Shown one piece after another: positions 1 through 8,682 of a stretch of DNA of 64,000 nt. The stretch's first letter is position 1. The number at the start of each line of letters is the position of its first letter. This DNA is from Paenibacillus sp. JNUCC32 (GTDB taxonomy: Bacteria; Bacillota; Bacilli; Paenibacillales; Paenibacillaceae), in the NCBI RefSeq assembly GCF_014863545.1, contig NZ_CP062260.1, forward strand, positions 3,844,001 to 3,908,000, in the 5' to 3' direction. Made by a program: the position numbers and the translations under genes. Below the pieces are notes generated by a model that worked only from the letters and a program-made list of their open reading frames with translations, did not search any database and was not told the DNA's origin.

Positions 1-334
1 GATGGACCTGCACAATCGCCTCGTTCCATGGCATCCCGGCTGCGTACAATTGCCAGGCCAGAAGCCCGTTCGTCTCCTCCACGGTGCCCATGGCGAGCGG
101 ACCCCGCAGATCATACCCCGATACGCGTCCGCCGGCATCGTGCTTGGTCCCCAGCACCTTCTCTTTCGGCAGCGTAAAGCCGGATCCCATCAGCTCCAGC
201 CGTTCCTCCATGAACTCGAGCACATAATCGGCCCATCCTCCCCACAGCGCCATGAAATGAAGCAGCGTACCGTCTTTATCAAACAAGATCCCTTGGCAGG
301 GAACGGTTCGTCCTTTCAGTTGAACAAACGGCAA
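1..334 (-). CDS. HAD-family hydrolase, N-terminal part (cut by window edge)
   Basis: The reading frame starts with TTG at 334, preceded by GGAGGT at 344-349 with about nine bases of spacing; an in-frame stop lies just upstream and no ATG is available. The first 111 residues are visible and the gene runs out of the window. The segment ILFDKDGTLL (about residues 16-25) is the first motif of the haloacid dehalogenase superfamily, with the nucleophilic and acid/base aspartates. The following helical segment fits a cap domain of the phosphoglycolate-phosphatase type. Substrate cannot be told. It diverges from the gsiB-like gene. Confidence 0.75.
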   Translation of the reverse strand, partial: MPFVQLKGRTVPCQGILFDKDGTLLHFMALWGGWADYVLEFMEERLELMGSGFTLPKEKVLGTKHDAGGRVSGYDLRGPLAMGTVEETNGLLAWQLYAAGMPWNEAIVQVH

Positions 335-546
335 TGGTTCAAAACCTCCCTATCCTATTCTTGATCATACTCTTATTAAACCATGAAATAAACTCTGATT
401 TAAGCGTTATTGGCGCATGGGATCAAGAAATCGCTCCGACTTGAAAATTTACCAATCTTTAGTCGAATGTTTTGATTCATGACAAATGGACCGTGGTAAG
501 TAACATATACGCATAGCAAATACGACGGTAAAGGAGTGATTTGTTC

Positions 547-792
547 ATGGCCACCAGCAGCAATCGAAAGATGACCCGCGAAGAAGCCGGACGTCTTGGC
601 GGCGAAGCCACCGCCAAAAAACACAGCCGCGAATTCTATCAGGAAATCGGCAAAAAAGGCGGCAAAGCGACGTCCAAAAACCATAGCCGCGAGTTTTACC
701 AGGAAATCGGTCAAAAGGGCGGCGAAGCCACCTCGCGGAATCATAATCGCGAATTCTATCAGGAAATTGGCCGCAAAGGCGGCAAGAAATAG
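547..792 (+). CDS. gsiB: GsiB-like stress hydrophilin with KGG repeats
   Basis: An 81-residue, very hydrophilic protein. ATG at 547 is chosen because GGAG at 533-536 sits well upstream; the in-frame TTG at 541 would lie too close to it. After a short head containing MTREEAGRLGG come three tandem 20-residue repeats with the core SREFYQEIG and KGG, matching B. subtilis general stress protein GsiB, which I recall having about five repeats. The repeat is an exact 60-bp period at DNA level (roughly 598-777). GsiB proteins are desiccation or stress hydrophilins. A terminator follows directly, so it is probably monocistronic. I could not find a convincing sigma-B promoter. Confidence 0.85.
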   Translation: MATSSNRKMTREEAGRLGGEATAKKHSREFYQEIGKKGGKATSKNHSREFYQEIGQKGGEATSRNHNREFYQEIGRKGGKK

Positions 793-809
793 CATATCTT
801 TTCAGTAGG

Positions 810-845
810 AAGCCTGTTCCCGACCAAGGGGGACAGGCTTTTTCT
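810..845 (+). terminator. Rho-independent terminator after the gsiB-like gene
   Basis: A 12-bp stem (arms 810-821 and 829-840, one weak pair) is followed by a T-rich run ending at 845. Confidence 0.85.
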
Positions 846-1023
846 TGGCCTTCACGACAGGCTTCCTTCCATCGCTTCCTATTAATATCATGTAGAAAAA
901 CCTACCTTTTTGTGATAGACTCATTTAAAACCTATTCGCTGTTTACAGGTACCCGGCTGCTTTGCCGGAAGACCGCGCTAAAGCGTAACAATTTTAAAAT
1001 AGATCTGGGGGGAAATCGACATC

Positions 1024-2712
1024 ATGACAACCAAAAAAATGCGTTCAGACATGATCAAGAAAGGCTTTGACCGCGCGCCGCACCGCAGCTTGCTGCGTGC
1101 AGCAGGCGTTAAGGAAGAGGATTTCGGCAAACCGTTCATCGCCGTGTGCAACTCTTACATCGATATCGTTCCGGGTCACGTGCATCTTCAGGAATTCGGC
1201 AAGATCGTGAAGGATGCGATCCGTGAAGCCGGCGGCGTTCCGTTCGAGTTCAACACCATCGGCGTGGATGACGGAATTGCCATGGGACATATCGGCATGC
1301 GCTACTCGCTGCCAAGCCGCGAGATCATTGCGGATTCCCTGGAAACCGTTGTATCCGCCCACTGGTTCGACGGTATGGTGTGTATCCCGAACTGCGACAA
1401 AATTACGCCCGGCATGCTGATGGGCGCCCTGCGCGTTAACATCCCGACGGTGTTTGTCAGCGGCGGACCGATGAAGGCCGGCGTGGACAGCAAAGGCCGC
1501 AAATTGTCACTGACTTCCGTATTCGAAGGCGTCGGCGCTCACCAGGTCGGCAAAATCAATGACGATGAGCTCCTGGAATTGGAACAATACGGATGTCCAA
1601 CCTGCGGATCCTGCTCCGGCATGTTCACCGCCAACTCCATGAACTGCCTCGCCGAAGCGCTGGGTCTGGCTCTGCCGGGCAACGGCACCATTCTTGCCAT
1701 CGCCGAAGAGCGCAGAGAGTTTGTTAAACAATCGGCCAAACAATTGATGGAACTTGTCAAAATGGACCTGAAGCCGCGTGACATCGTAACCCTGGAAGCT
1801 ATCGACAATGCGTTTGCGCTCGATATGGCGATGGGCGGCTCCACCAACACGGTGCTTCATACATTGGCGCTTGCCCAAGAAGCCGGCCTTGAATACCCGC
1901 TGGAGCGGATCAACGAAGTCGCTGACCGCGTTCCTCACATCTCCAAGCTGGCTCCGGCTTCGGATTACTTCATCGAGGATGTGCATTTGGCAGGCGGAGT
2001 AAGCGCGGTTCTGCACGAGCTTCTGAAGAAGCCGGGCGCATTGCACGGGGATTGCATTACCGTAACCGGCAAAACGCTGGCCGAGAACGTAGAGGGCTGC
2101 GAAATCCAGGATGAGAACGTCATCCATCCGATCGATTCCCCGTATTCCGAGCGCGGCGGACTCGCGGTACTGTACGGCAATCTGGCTCCTGAAGGCTCCA
2201 TCATCAAAGTCGGTGCGGTCGATCCGTCGGTTGGCGGATACCATAAAGGACCTGCCATCTGCTTTGACTCCCAGGACGAGGCGCTAAGCGGCATTGCCAA
2301 CGGCAAGGTCAAGGAAGGCCATGTGGTTGTCATTCGATATGAAGGGCCGAAGGGCGGACCGGGCATGCCGGAAATGCTGGCGCCGACCTCGCAGATTGCA
2401 GGCATGGGGCTTGGAGCCAAAGTCGGTCTGATCACGGACGGACGCTTCTCCGGCGCTTCCCGCGGCATCAGCATCGGACACATCTCGCCGGAAGCGGCTG
2501 AAGGCGGACCTATCGCTTTCGTTGAAGACGGGGATATCATCGAGCTGGACCTGAATAAACGGACGATTCAATTGCTGGACGTTTCCGAAGAGGAAATGGC
2601 TGTACGCCGCAGCAAATGGGTTGAGTTCGAACCGAAAGTGAAAACCGGTTACCTTGCCCGCTACTCGAAGCTTGTGACCAACGCCAGCTCTGGCGGCGTA
2701 TTGAAAATCTAA
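1024..2712 (+). CDS. ilvD: Dihydroxy-acid dehydratase
   Basis: Full-length IlvD (562 residues), an iron-sulfur enzyme that dehydrates 2,3-dihydroxy-isovalerate and -methylvalerate to the 2-oxo acids of valine and isoleucine synthesis. The family signatures [15 protein letters not shown] (118-132) and [19 protein letters not shown] (191-209) are intact; they hold cluster cysteines and the CDK metal-binding segment. The IVPGHVHL segment near residue 48 resembles the E. coli enzyme rather than plant or actinobacterial enzymes, which I recall carry a cysteine there. A G-rich ribosome site precedes the ATG. No other ilv genes are adjacent, and a strong terminator follows, so it is a single-gene unit. 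Confidence 0.97.
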   Translation: MTTKKMRSDMIKKGFDRAPHRSLLRAAGVKEEDFGKPFIAVCNSYIDIVPGHVHLQEFGKIVKDAIREAGGVPFEFNTIGVDDGIAMGHIGMRYSLPSREIIADSLETVVSAHWFDGMVCIPNCDKITPGMLMGALRVNIPTVFVSGGPMKAGVDSKGRKLSLTSVFEGVGAHQVGKINDDELLELEQYGCPTCGSCSGMFTANSMNCLAEALGLALPGNGTILAIAEERREFVKQSAKQLMELVKMDLKPRDIVTLEAIDNAFALDMAMGGSTNTVLHTLALAQEAGLEYPLERINEVADRVPHISKLAPASDYFIEDVHLAGGVSAVLHELLKKPGALHGDCITVTGKTLAENVEGCEIQDENVIHPIDSPYSERGGLAVLYGNLAPEGSIIKVGAVDPSVGGYHKGPAICFDSQDEALSGIANGKVKEGHVVVIRYEGPKGGPGMPEMLAPTSQIAGMGLGAKVGLITDGRFSGASRGISIGHISPEAAEGGPIAFVEDGDIIELDLNKRTIQLLDVSEEEMAVRRSKWVEFEPKVKTGYLARYSKLVTNASSGGVLKI

Positions 2713-2726
2713 TCCTTAATAAAGCA

Positions 2727-2777
2727 AAGGGGTTATCCCGCGCAGGCATTTGCAGCAGCCTGCGGGGATAACCCCTT
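2727..2777. terminator. Long hairpin terminator between ilvD and the deacetylase gene
   Basis: About 20-bp arms (2727-2747 and 2758-2777) contain AAGGGGTTATCCC and its complement, followed by T-rich sequence on the plus strand and a T-rich tail on the minus strand. It lies between the ends of two convergent genes and probably stops both. Confidence 0.85.
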
Positions 2778-2842
2778 GTTTATAACCAAAACCATCTAAG
2801 AGATAATCCATGCATAATAGCGGAAACAATCGATTCGATGAA

Positions 2843-4225
2843 CTACATGCCTTGCGAGACACTGGCAACCGCCAGATCACCCGCATGCTCCTGTTGAACT
2901 TCCTGCTGTTCCTCCGATGGAGGCAAAACCTGCGTTTTCTTCTCCGCATAACGTCCGATCAGAACATCCACCGGCATGATGAGCATTTTCGGCTCCATCA
3001 TCTGGGTGCCCTCCTTCAGGCGGGCCTGCCCTTTCGGGTGAATGACGCTGAGCAGCAGTTTCAGATACAGTCTGGACGAGCTTGCGAACAGCCCCCGAGG
3101 CAAATCCATCACATGGAATCCGAATTGCTCGGGGCCCCGCGAAATCATGGTTACGGCATACAAACCTTTGATATCCTTAAACTCGGGCCGGTCCAGCACC
3201 ATGTTCGCCAGAGAAGGCAAATCCTTCTGCACGGCACGAATCATTTTGATGGCAAGCTGCACTTCCGAGCGGGAGCGGCTGCCGATCTCGAACAATTTTT
3301 TGTTGTCAAAGTGGAGCTCGAGCACCTGGTCTCCCTTCTCAAGCCGGCTGCCGTCTTCCATCACGGCCGTTTTGCCGGTGAAGGCACGCTTTCGGAAATG
3401 CAGCATCGGATCCTCCGGATTAACCGTTTCGAGCGCGAACACCGCATGAAATGCTTTTTCCCACAAGAGCCACAATGAGACGATCAACCGCTTGAGAGGA
3501 GACAGCTTCTTGGCTTTCGCTTTGCTTTCCTTAGCCATCATGTCGTCGATTCGGATGCTTCTCATTCCTTTCTGCTCTGCGACTTTCAGTACGCGTTCCA
3601 AGGCAATCAGCATTTGCTCCGGCGCATCGGGGTTCGCTCCCATCGTCGTACCGCAGTCATGGAGGAGCATAACCTCGCCGCCGTTCAGCTTGGCCAGCAT
3701 ACGCTGAGTCAGCTTGTCAGCGCCGATCTTGCTTCGCCAATCATTAAACATCGAGGACCATAAGATGATGCGGCAGCCGGTATTCTTGGCAAAATCGAAT
3801 AGATTCACGATTCCCCAAGGCGGTCTGTAATATCTCGAGCGCTCGCCGGTTATGGCGTAGATGATATCGTCCGTGCGCTTGACTTGCTTGCGGACGGTCA
3901 CGGGTCGCATTAACCAATTGCTCTTGTGAACATAGTTGTGAATCCCGATCAGATGACCCTCGCTATGAATGCGTTTGACGACCTCCGGATGCTTCTCGGC
4001 ATGGGAACCGACCAGAAAAAAAGTCGCTTTCATATTATACCGCTTCAATAGATCCAGCAGTCTTGGCGTATAGAACGGATCAGGACCATCATCAAAGGTT
4101 AAGGCAAAGTCTTCCAAGCCTGTTCCCCTGCGAAATACTCGAAAACCGAATATCCGGGTCAGGATGCCGGGAATGAATGCATAAAAAGATGAAAGGTAAA
4201 ACAACCATAGCAGTAACGTTTGCAT
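2843..4225 (-). CDS. Polysaccharide deacetylase (NodB fold) with a long C-terminal domain
   Basis: The start is ATG at 4225, behind GGGGAG at 4231-4236, giving 460 residues; an upstream in-frame extension lacks a ribosome site. An N-terminal membrane segment (LLLWLFYLSSFYAF) is followed by a NodB domain with the motifs LTFDDGPDP, IGIHNYVH, YYRPPWG, ILWSSMFNDW and VMLLHDCG, so the metal and catalytic residues look intact. Family members remove N- or O-acetyl groups from peptidoglycan or other cell-surface glycans. About 200 further residues have no catalytic motif I recognise; they may correspond to the YkoP-like domain, which is a tentative assignment. The gene diverges from the AI-2E permease gene. 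Confidence 0.85.
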   Translation of the reverse strand: MQTLLLWLFYLSSFYAFIPGILTRIFGFRVFRRGTGLEDFALTFDDGPDPFYTPRLLDLLKRYNMKATFFLVGSHAEKHPEVVKRIHSEGHLIGIHNYVHKSNWLMRPVTVRKQVKRTDDIIYAITGERSRYYRPPWGIVNLFDFAKNTGCRIILWSSMFNDWRSKIGADKLTQRMLAKLNGGEVMLLHDCGTTMGANPDAPEQMLIALERVLKVAEQKGMRSIRIDDMMAKESKAKAKKLSPLKRLIVSLWLLWEKAFHAVFALETVNPEDPMLHFRKRAFTGKTAVMEDGSRLEKGDQVLELHFDNKKLFEIGSRSRSEVQLAIKMIRAVQKDLPSLANMVLDRPEFKDIKGLYAVTMISRGPEQFGFHVMDLPRGLFASSSRLYLKLLLSVIHPKGQARLKEGTQMMEPKMLIMPVDVLIGRYAEKKTQVLPPSEEQQEVQQEHAGDLAVASVSQGM

Positions 4226-4368
4226 GCTAACTCCCCGCTTTTTATTTCTTTTTCTAATGAAAGACACTATTATTATTTTATCATAGCACTTAAAGAAATA
4301 GGCTTTTTTTTCGCAAATCGTGTACAATGATATCTATCAATAAAGTATAAAGGAGCCGATATCCCACT

Positions 4369-5532
4369 ATGCTTCCCTTGTATAAAAAATATTGGAGAAC
4401 CGCCTTCGATATAGGTTTAATCGTGCTTACGGTTTACTTGATCATGCTCATATTCAGCAAGCTTTACCAGATTGCGGCTCCGGTGTTTTTATCTTTCCTC
4501 GTTTTCCTGATTATTGAGCCTTTCTCCAAATTCCTGCACCGCAGGGGGCTTCCGAAGCCCTTCGCCGCGGCGATATCCGTTCTGCTCTTCCTGCTCGTCA
4601 TCCTTGGCATCCTGTTTGGAGCCGGAGCGCTCATCGTATCGCAATTCATGAACCTGCAGGACAATTTGCCATCTTACACCCAAACGATCCAGAAGCATTT
4701 CTCGGAAACCCTGATGTTCCTGCAGACGAAGCTCGACGCGCTGCCGCCGGATCTGACGGACCGCCTGAACGGTTACTTCCAAGACATTACCACCTTTGCC
4801 CAGGGCGCTGCCGAGTCGTTCTTCCGTTACATCGTTGGATTCATGGGGTCGTTCTCCTCGTTCATCGCGAATTTCGGGGTTGCGATTATCCTCGCTTTCT
4901 TCCTGAGCACGGAAATTGGCAGCTGGCGGAGAATCGCCAAGGACAAGACGCCGAAGACGCTTAAGACGGCTTTCGTTTTCCTGAAGGACAATGTATTCAA
5001 GGCAATCGGCTCTTATATTAAAGCCCAGATGAAGCTGGTCAGCATCACCTTTGTCATTGTATACATAGGACTCTTGATATTAGGTACGGGCAATTCCCTG
5101 TCCGTCGCGCTTATCTGCGCCGTATTCGATGTATTGCCGCTGCTTGGGGTTCCCGTTATTCTTATTCCGTGGATCACCTATTTGTTCATTGTAGGCAACA
5201 CCGGGCTTGCAATCGGCTTGATCGTTCTGCTTGCCGTTGTGGTCATTTCCAGACAGCTGCTTGAGCCTAAAATTACGGGAAACTCGATCGGCGTATCCTC
5301 CGCCTTTCTGATGCTGTCCTTTATGATGATCTCCCTGTCGATATTTGGGGTTGCCGGTTTGATTCTGGCTCCCATCCTGCTGATTCTCATCAAGGAATTG
5401 CTTGCGCAGGGATATCTGAAGCAGTGGATCCATCTGCCGAGCGAAGAATTCGATGTGTCCCCTTGGGATATGTCCCGCTCTTACGCGGAGCCGGAGCCCG
5501 CTTCGACCGAGGCCAAGAAATCGGAGACCTGA
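4369..5532 (+). CDS. AI-2E family membrane transporter
   Basis: A 387-residue polytopic protein with the AI-2E/PerM layout: a hydrophobic N-terminal pair of membrane segments, a roughly 70-residue amphipathic region (LQDNLPSYTQTIQKHF onward), then several membrane helices including the conserved DVLPLLGVPVILIPW stretch. A good ribosome site (AAAGGAG) precedes the ATG. Family members move small solutes or act as antiporters; no substrate can be assigned. The C-terminal tail is acidic and rich in Ala, Glu and Pro. Its last 52 bases overlap the end of the convergent penicillin-binding protein gene. A second paralogue lies at 21923-22990. Confidence 0.85.
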   Translation: MLPLYKKYWRTAFDIGLIVLTVYLIMLIFSKLYQIAAPVFLSFLVFLIIEPFSKFLHRRGLPKPFAAAISVLLFLLVILGILFGAGALIVSQFMNLQDNLPSYTQTIQKHFSETLMFLQTKLDALPPDLTDRLNGYFQDITTFAQGAAESFFRYIVGFMGSFSSFIANFGVAIILAFFLSTEIGSWRRIAKDKTPKTLKTAFVFLKDNVFKAIGSYIKAQMKLVSITFVIVYIGLLILGTGNSLSVALICAVFDVLPLLGVPVILIPWITYLFIVGNTGLAIGLIVLLAVVVISRQLLEPKITGNSIGVSSAFLMLSFMMISLSIFGVAGLILAPILLILIKELLAQGYLKQWIHLPSEEFDVSPWDMSRSYAEPEPASTEAKKSET

Positions 5533-7271
5533 CCGAATATTTCGGTTGCCTGATTGCTGCTGTTCGTGCTCCGATTCTCCACCAATACTGCCACCGCATA
5601 ACGTGGCTTCTCCACCGGGCCGTACCCGACAAACCACTGGTTGTTTCGGGCGCGGCCCTTTACTTTGACCTGAGCGGTTCCCGATTTGCCTGCAAGGGTC
5701 CATTTGCGATGATTCAAAGCGCTTCCTGTTCCCTCTTGAACGACATCCTCCATCCATTCGAGCAGGATCGAAGAGGTTTCCCGGGAAATACCGTTTCCTG
5801 CTGGGCGTTCGTACAGCGGATTCGTATCCTGAAGCAACTGGCCGTTCGCGTACCGAATCTGCTTCACAATACGCGGCTTGGTCTTCACCCCGCCATGAAG
5901 CAGCGTCACCATCGCATTAGCGGCTTGGAGCGGAGATACGGCAGCGTCTCTTTGGCCTATGCCTGTCTGCACTCTTACGCCTGCATCGGAGGCATCCGCG
6001 GAGCCGGAAAAGACCGTCCCCTTCTCTTCATGATCCAACGGTGCAAATGAGCGAAGCCCTAAAAACTGCTGTGATTGCCAGCCTACGCTTTGACCAAAGC
6101 CCAGCGCGGATGCCGCTGAGATTATTTGCTGTGGGGTTAATCTTTCCGCAAGCGTGGCAAATACGACGTTGCAGGATTCCGCAAAGCCCTCGCGCAGATC
6201 AATCGTTCCATGCCCGCCCTTTTTCCAGCAGGACAATCCGAACTTGCCGTATTCCCCATCGCAATGAAAATGTTCGTTTGGCGAGCTGAGACCATTCTCC
6301 AAAATGGCCGCTGCCGTGACAAGCTTGAACACGGAGCCTGGCGTGGCCGCTTTCAATCCGCGATTCTCCCACTGACCGTCTTTCGGATGTATCTGCTCCG
6401 GATTGTAAAACGGTCTGGATACCATCGCCACGATATCGGCATTGCGTGCATCCAGCACGACAACCGCCCCTTCTTTCATGCCCGCTTTTTCCGTGATGGC
6501 CTCGATCCCCCGCTGAATGTCGATATCGATCGTTGTGGATACCCGTAACGGATAGTACCGATTGTCCGGCGCCTTCACCATCGGCTTCATATCCTGAATC
6601 ACTTCATTCGTGCTGTTTACCGGAAAATAGACGACCGTAGGTCCTTCACCCCGGATCAGCGAATCCATCGTCTTCTCCAGGCCGCTGGTTCCCGAAATCT
6701 CCGGATAATCCTGAAAGAACAGGCTTTCCTTACGCTGGCCGGATACAAAACCAAGCCACTGCATGCCCGATTGTCGATTACCGTACCGCTGCTCATAAGG
6801 AAGAACCTTGAGTTTGGGGAGCTCAAGCTCGCGAATCTGCTCGATCTGCTCCTTGGACAAGGAACGCGGAATGCGGGAATCCGCTCCATGCCACAGCTGC
6901 GGCTCCTTTAGCTTGCCCCAGATTTGCAGCAACTGATTCGTGTCCGTTCCCAGGATGCGGGCCAGCTTGGCAACCTGATGATGGGCGTTCCTCAGTTCCT
7001 TCTCGCCGGCCGGAAACAATACGGCTGTCCAGATCAAATTGCCTGTGAGCGGTTTTCCGTTGCGATCCGTAAAATGTCCGCGGCCCGAATCCAGCACAAT
7101 GCCCCGTTCCCGCTGGATAAGCGATGCCTCCACCATTGTATGCCGGCTTCCGGGGACCCGTTGATGCTTCATCACGAGCTGCACCCAGGCAAGGCGCATC
7201 GTCAAAATAGCAATCAGTACCGTCAAAATCAGCCATCCGTATGTAATTCGTTTATTGCGGATTAGCCTCAT
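5481..7271 (-). CDS. Class B penicillin-binding protein (PbpI-like)
   Basis: ATG at 7271 is preferred, with GGAGG about nine bases upstream, giving 596 residues. One N-terminal membrane anchor (YGWLILTVLIAILTM) precedes a dimerisation region and a transpeptidase domain with SVFK (Ser313, Lys316), SCN (from Ser366) and KSG (from Lys529), so the enzyme should acylate with beta-lactams and cross-link peptidoglycan. B. subtilis pbpI lies in the neighbouring yrr region and is sporulation-expressed; orthology here is inferred only. Only 56 bases and no terminator separate it from the germination operon upstream, so it may be co-transcribed with it. Confidence 0.85.
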   Translation of the reverse strand: MRLIRNKRITYGWLILTVLIAILTMRLAWVQLVMKHQRVPGSRHTMVEASLIQRERGIVLDSGRGHFTDRNGKPLTGNLIWTAVLFPAGEKELRNAHHQVAKLARILGTDTNQLLQIWGKLKEPQLWHGADSRIPRSLSKEQIEQIRELELPKLKVLPYEQRYGNRQSGMQWLGFVSGQRKESLFFQDYPEISGTSGLEKTMDSLIRGEGPTVVYFPVNSTNEVIQDMKPMVKAPDNRYYPLRVSTTIDIDIQRGIEAITEKAGMKEGAVVVLDARNADIVAMVSRPFYNPEQIHPKDGQWENRGLKAATPGSVFKLVTAAAILENGLSSPNEHFHCDGEYGKFGLSCWKKGGHGTIDLREGFAESCNVVFATLAERLTPQQIISAASALGFGQSVGWQSQQFLGLRSFAPLDHEEKGTVFSGSADASDAGVRVQTGIGQRDAAVSPLQAANAMVTLLHGGVKTKPRIVKQIRYANGQLLQDTNPLYERPAGNGISRETSSILLEWMEDVVQEGTGSALNHRKWTLAGKSGTAQVKVKGRARNNQWFVGYGPVEKPRYAVAVLVENRSTNSSNQATEIFGQVSDFLASVEAGSGSA

Positions 7272-7327
7272 GGTTCCGTCCTCCAATTGAGTCTTTGTTT
7301 CCTCATTATTTCCATATGGAACCTGAC

Positions 7328-7513
7328 TCAATCATGTTCGCTTCTCTCTGCACCATCATCCGGTTTCTCCCGCTGCTTCCAGGGCGGATCCCCGTATTTG
7401 TGCAGATACCGGTTCGTTTGGAATAAGGTCAACGGTACGATGATGAGCAGCAGTATACCAATCACGACAAGCGGATTTAACAAAATATCGTAGCGAAGAT
7501 CCATGAATTCCAT
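7328..7513 (-). CDS. Small single-span membrane protein, fourth gene of the ger operon
   Basis: A 61-residue protein starting at ATG 7513 behind a GGAAGGAAGG purine run. A second ATG three codons in (7504) is also possible. Residues about 14-32 (LLNPLVVIGILLLIIVPLT) form one membrane helix, followed by a charged tail rich in Lys, Glu, Asp and Arg. It begins 17 bases after the GerC-type stop, in the same direction. Some germinant receptor operons encode a small D subunit, usually with two spans; this single-span protein could play that role, but I cannot show homology. Confidence 0.65.
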   Translation of the reverse strand: MEFMDLRYDILLNPLVVIGILLLIIVPLTLFQTNRYLHKYGDPPWKQREKPDDGAERSEHD

Positions 7514-7530
7514 CAACCTGCCTTCCTTCC

Positions 7531-8682
7531 TTATTCCGTCCCGGTAATGGTTCCAATGGTTCGGACTCTTGCGTCTGCGTGCACATGGATCTTGCATTGC
7601 GAAAAAATGTTTTGACCTCGGTCCCAGTCGTCCTTGTAACGGTTCCAAGTTTCGTACTCCTGCTCTTGGCATTTCTTCCAGAAGCCCAAAAAGTCCGATT
7701 TATAATCGTTCTGGGCCTTTTGAATGACATCCATTGCGATTTCCTTGATCCGTTCCTCCGCCTTGCGTTTGATCTCCCCGTTTAGTTCGCGAACGATTTC
7801 GCTCTCTTCCAGCTCAGCTTCCCCAATATTGCCTCTAACCGAAATTTCAACGTCAAACTCGGGAAGTCCGCGATCGTCCAGATGGACTCGAATGATCCGG
7901 TTGAATTCCCTGACTTCATAAACGAGCTGTTTGCCGTGAACGACCAGTTCCAGGGATGCGGTTTTTACCGTTCCCTGCATCATGTTCCGGCCCGTGGTTT
8001 CATCGTTGTCCAGGAATCCCATGAACCTGTAGTTCTCGCCGTTAAACACAGCCGCGCCGCTGGTGGATACTCTGTCGTCTTGCGTGATCGATACCCGGGG
8101 CAGCGCATAACTCGACTTGGACAACAGGAAATGATGCAGTTCCCCCATATTCGTTGGAGGCGTGATGGATTCGCTTTTGTCCTTATTTTCTTGCGTCGAA
8201 CGAATGTACTGCACGGGCAAGGTTTCGATCTTTGAATGGATCTCCAGGATCTTGCTTGCCTCTCCCTCAGCGACCATAATATTGGAAGCTCGCCGGTTCT
8301 CCGGATCCCGGACAAACAAATCCAGTACATCGCCTATGTGCTCCGTTCCGGCCAGCGCTTCGGAGATAATGATCACTTGATTATGGGCCAGGTAAGGAGA
8401 GCGGCTGATCTCATTCGACATCTTCCGTGCGGCTTTGAATACACTGCTCGCGGTCGAGGACAGATTGATAAAAGGGCTCCCCCCCTCACTCTTTTGGCCG
8501 CTGGAGCCTTTCATCTGCGTAGGCACGACAATTTGAAACGTAAGCTTAATTTCTCCTTCCTCTGCCGCGTCAAGAGCCGTGCCGACTACAAATCCGCGCT
8601 CCTCGATTTCGATGCGGTCCCAGCAGCCGGCTGTCGGCCATAAAAGCATAAGCGCCAGGAACATCCGGAGTTTTCTAGCCAT
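7531..8682 (-). CDS. gerKC: Spore germination lipoprotein, Ger(x)C family
   Basis: A 383-residue secreted lipoprotein: a short positively charged start, hydrophobic stretch and lipobox TAGC with Cys19-20 region (WPTAGCWDRIEIEERGF), the hallmark of GerAC/GerKC proteins, followed by the conserved GTALDAAEEGEIKLTFQIVVP segment. It is the C subunit of a nutrient germinant receptor located in the spore inner membrane. Its start overlaps the end of the GerB-type gene by eight bases, implying coupled translation. The K-type name is a convenience; the germinant is unknown. Confidence 0.92.
   Translation of the reverse strand: MARKLRMFLALMLLWPTAGCWDRIEIEERGFVVGTALDAAEEGEIKLTFQIVVPTQMKGSSGQKSEGGSPFINLSSTASSVFKAARKMSNEISRSPYLAHNQVIIISEALAGTEHIGDVLDLFVRDPENRRASNIMVAEGEASKILEIHSKIETLPVQYIRSTQENKDKSESITPPTNMGELHHFLLSKSSYALPRVSITQDDRVSTSGAAVFNGENYRFMGFLDNDETTGRNMMQGTVKTASLELVVHGKQLVYEVREFNRIIRVHLDDRGLPEFDVEISVRGNIGEAELEESEIVRELNGEIKRKAEERIKEIAMDVIQKAQNDYKSDFLGFWKKCQEQEYETWNRYKDDWDRGQNIFSQCKIHVHADARVRTIGTITGTE

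Noticed and set aside
2..364. Plus-strand frame of 120 codons at the window start
   Set aside because: It is antisense to the HAD hydrolase, whose FDKDGT motif and ribosome site are clear on the minus strand.
466..500. Sigma-B promoter for the gsiB-like gene
   Set aside because: GTTTTG and TGGTAA have the wrong spacing and poor -10 match.
598..777. CRISPR-like array
   Set aside because: Three regular 60-bp units are coding repeats of the GsiB-like protein, without spacers. No other spaced direct repeats were seen in the window.
400..795. Minus-strand frame rich in FAANFLIEFA-like repeats
   Set aside because: The repeats are the reverse reading of the gsiB-like 60-bp repeats; no ribosome site of its own.
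986..1002. CodY-like box (AATTTTAAAATAGAT) before ilvD
   Set aside because: About five mismatches to the 15-base consensus; too weak to claim.
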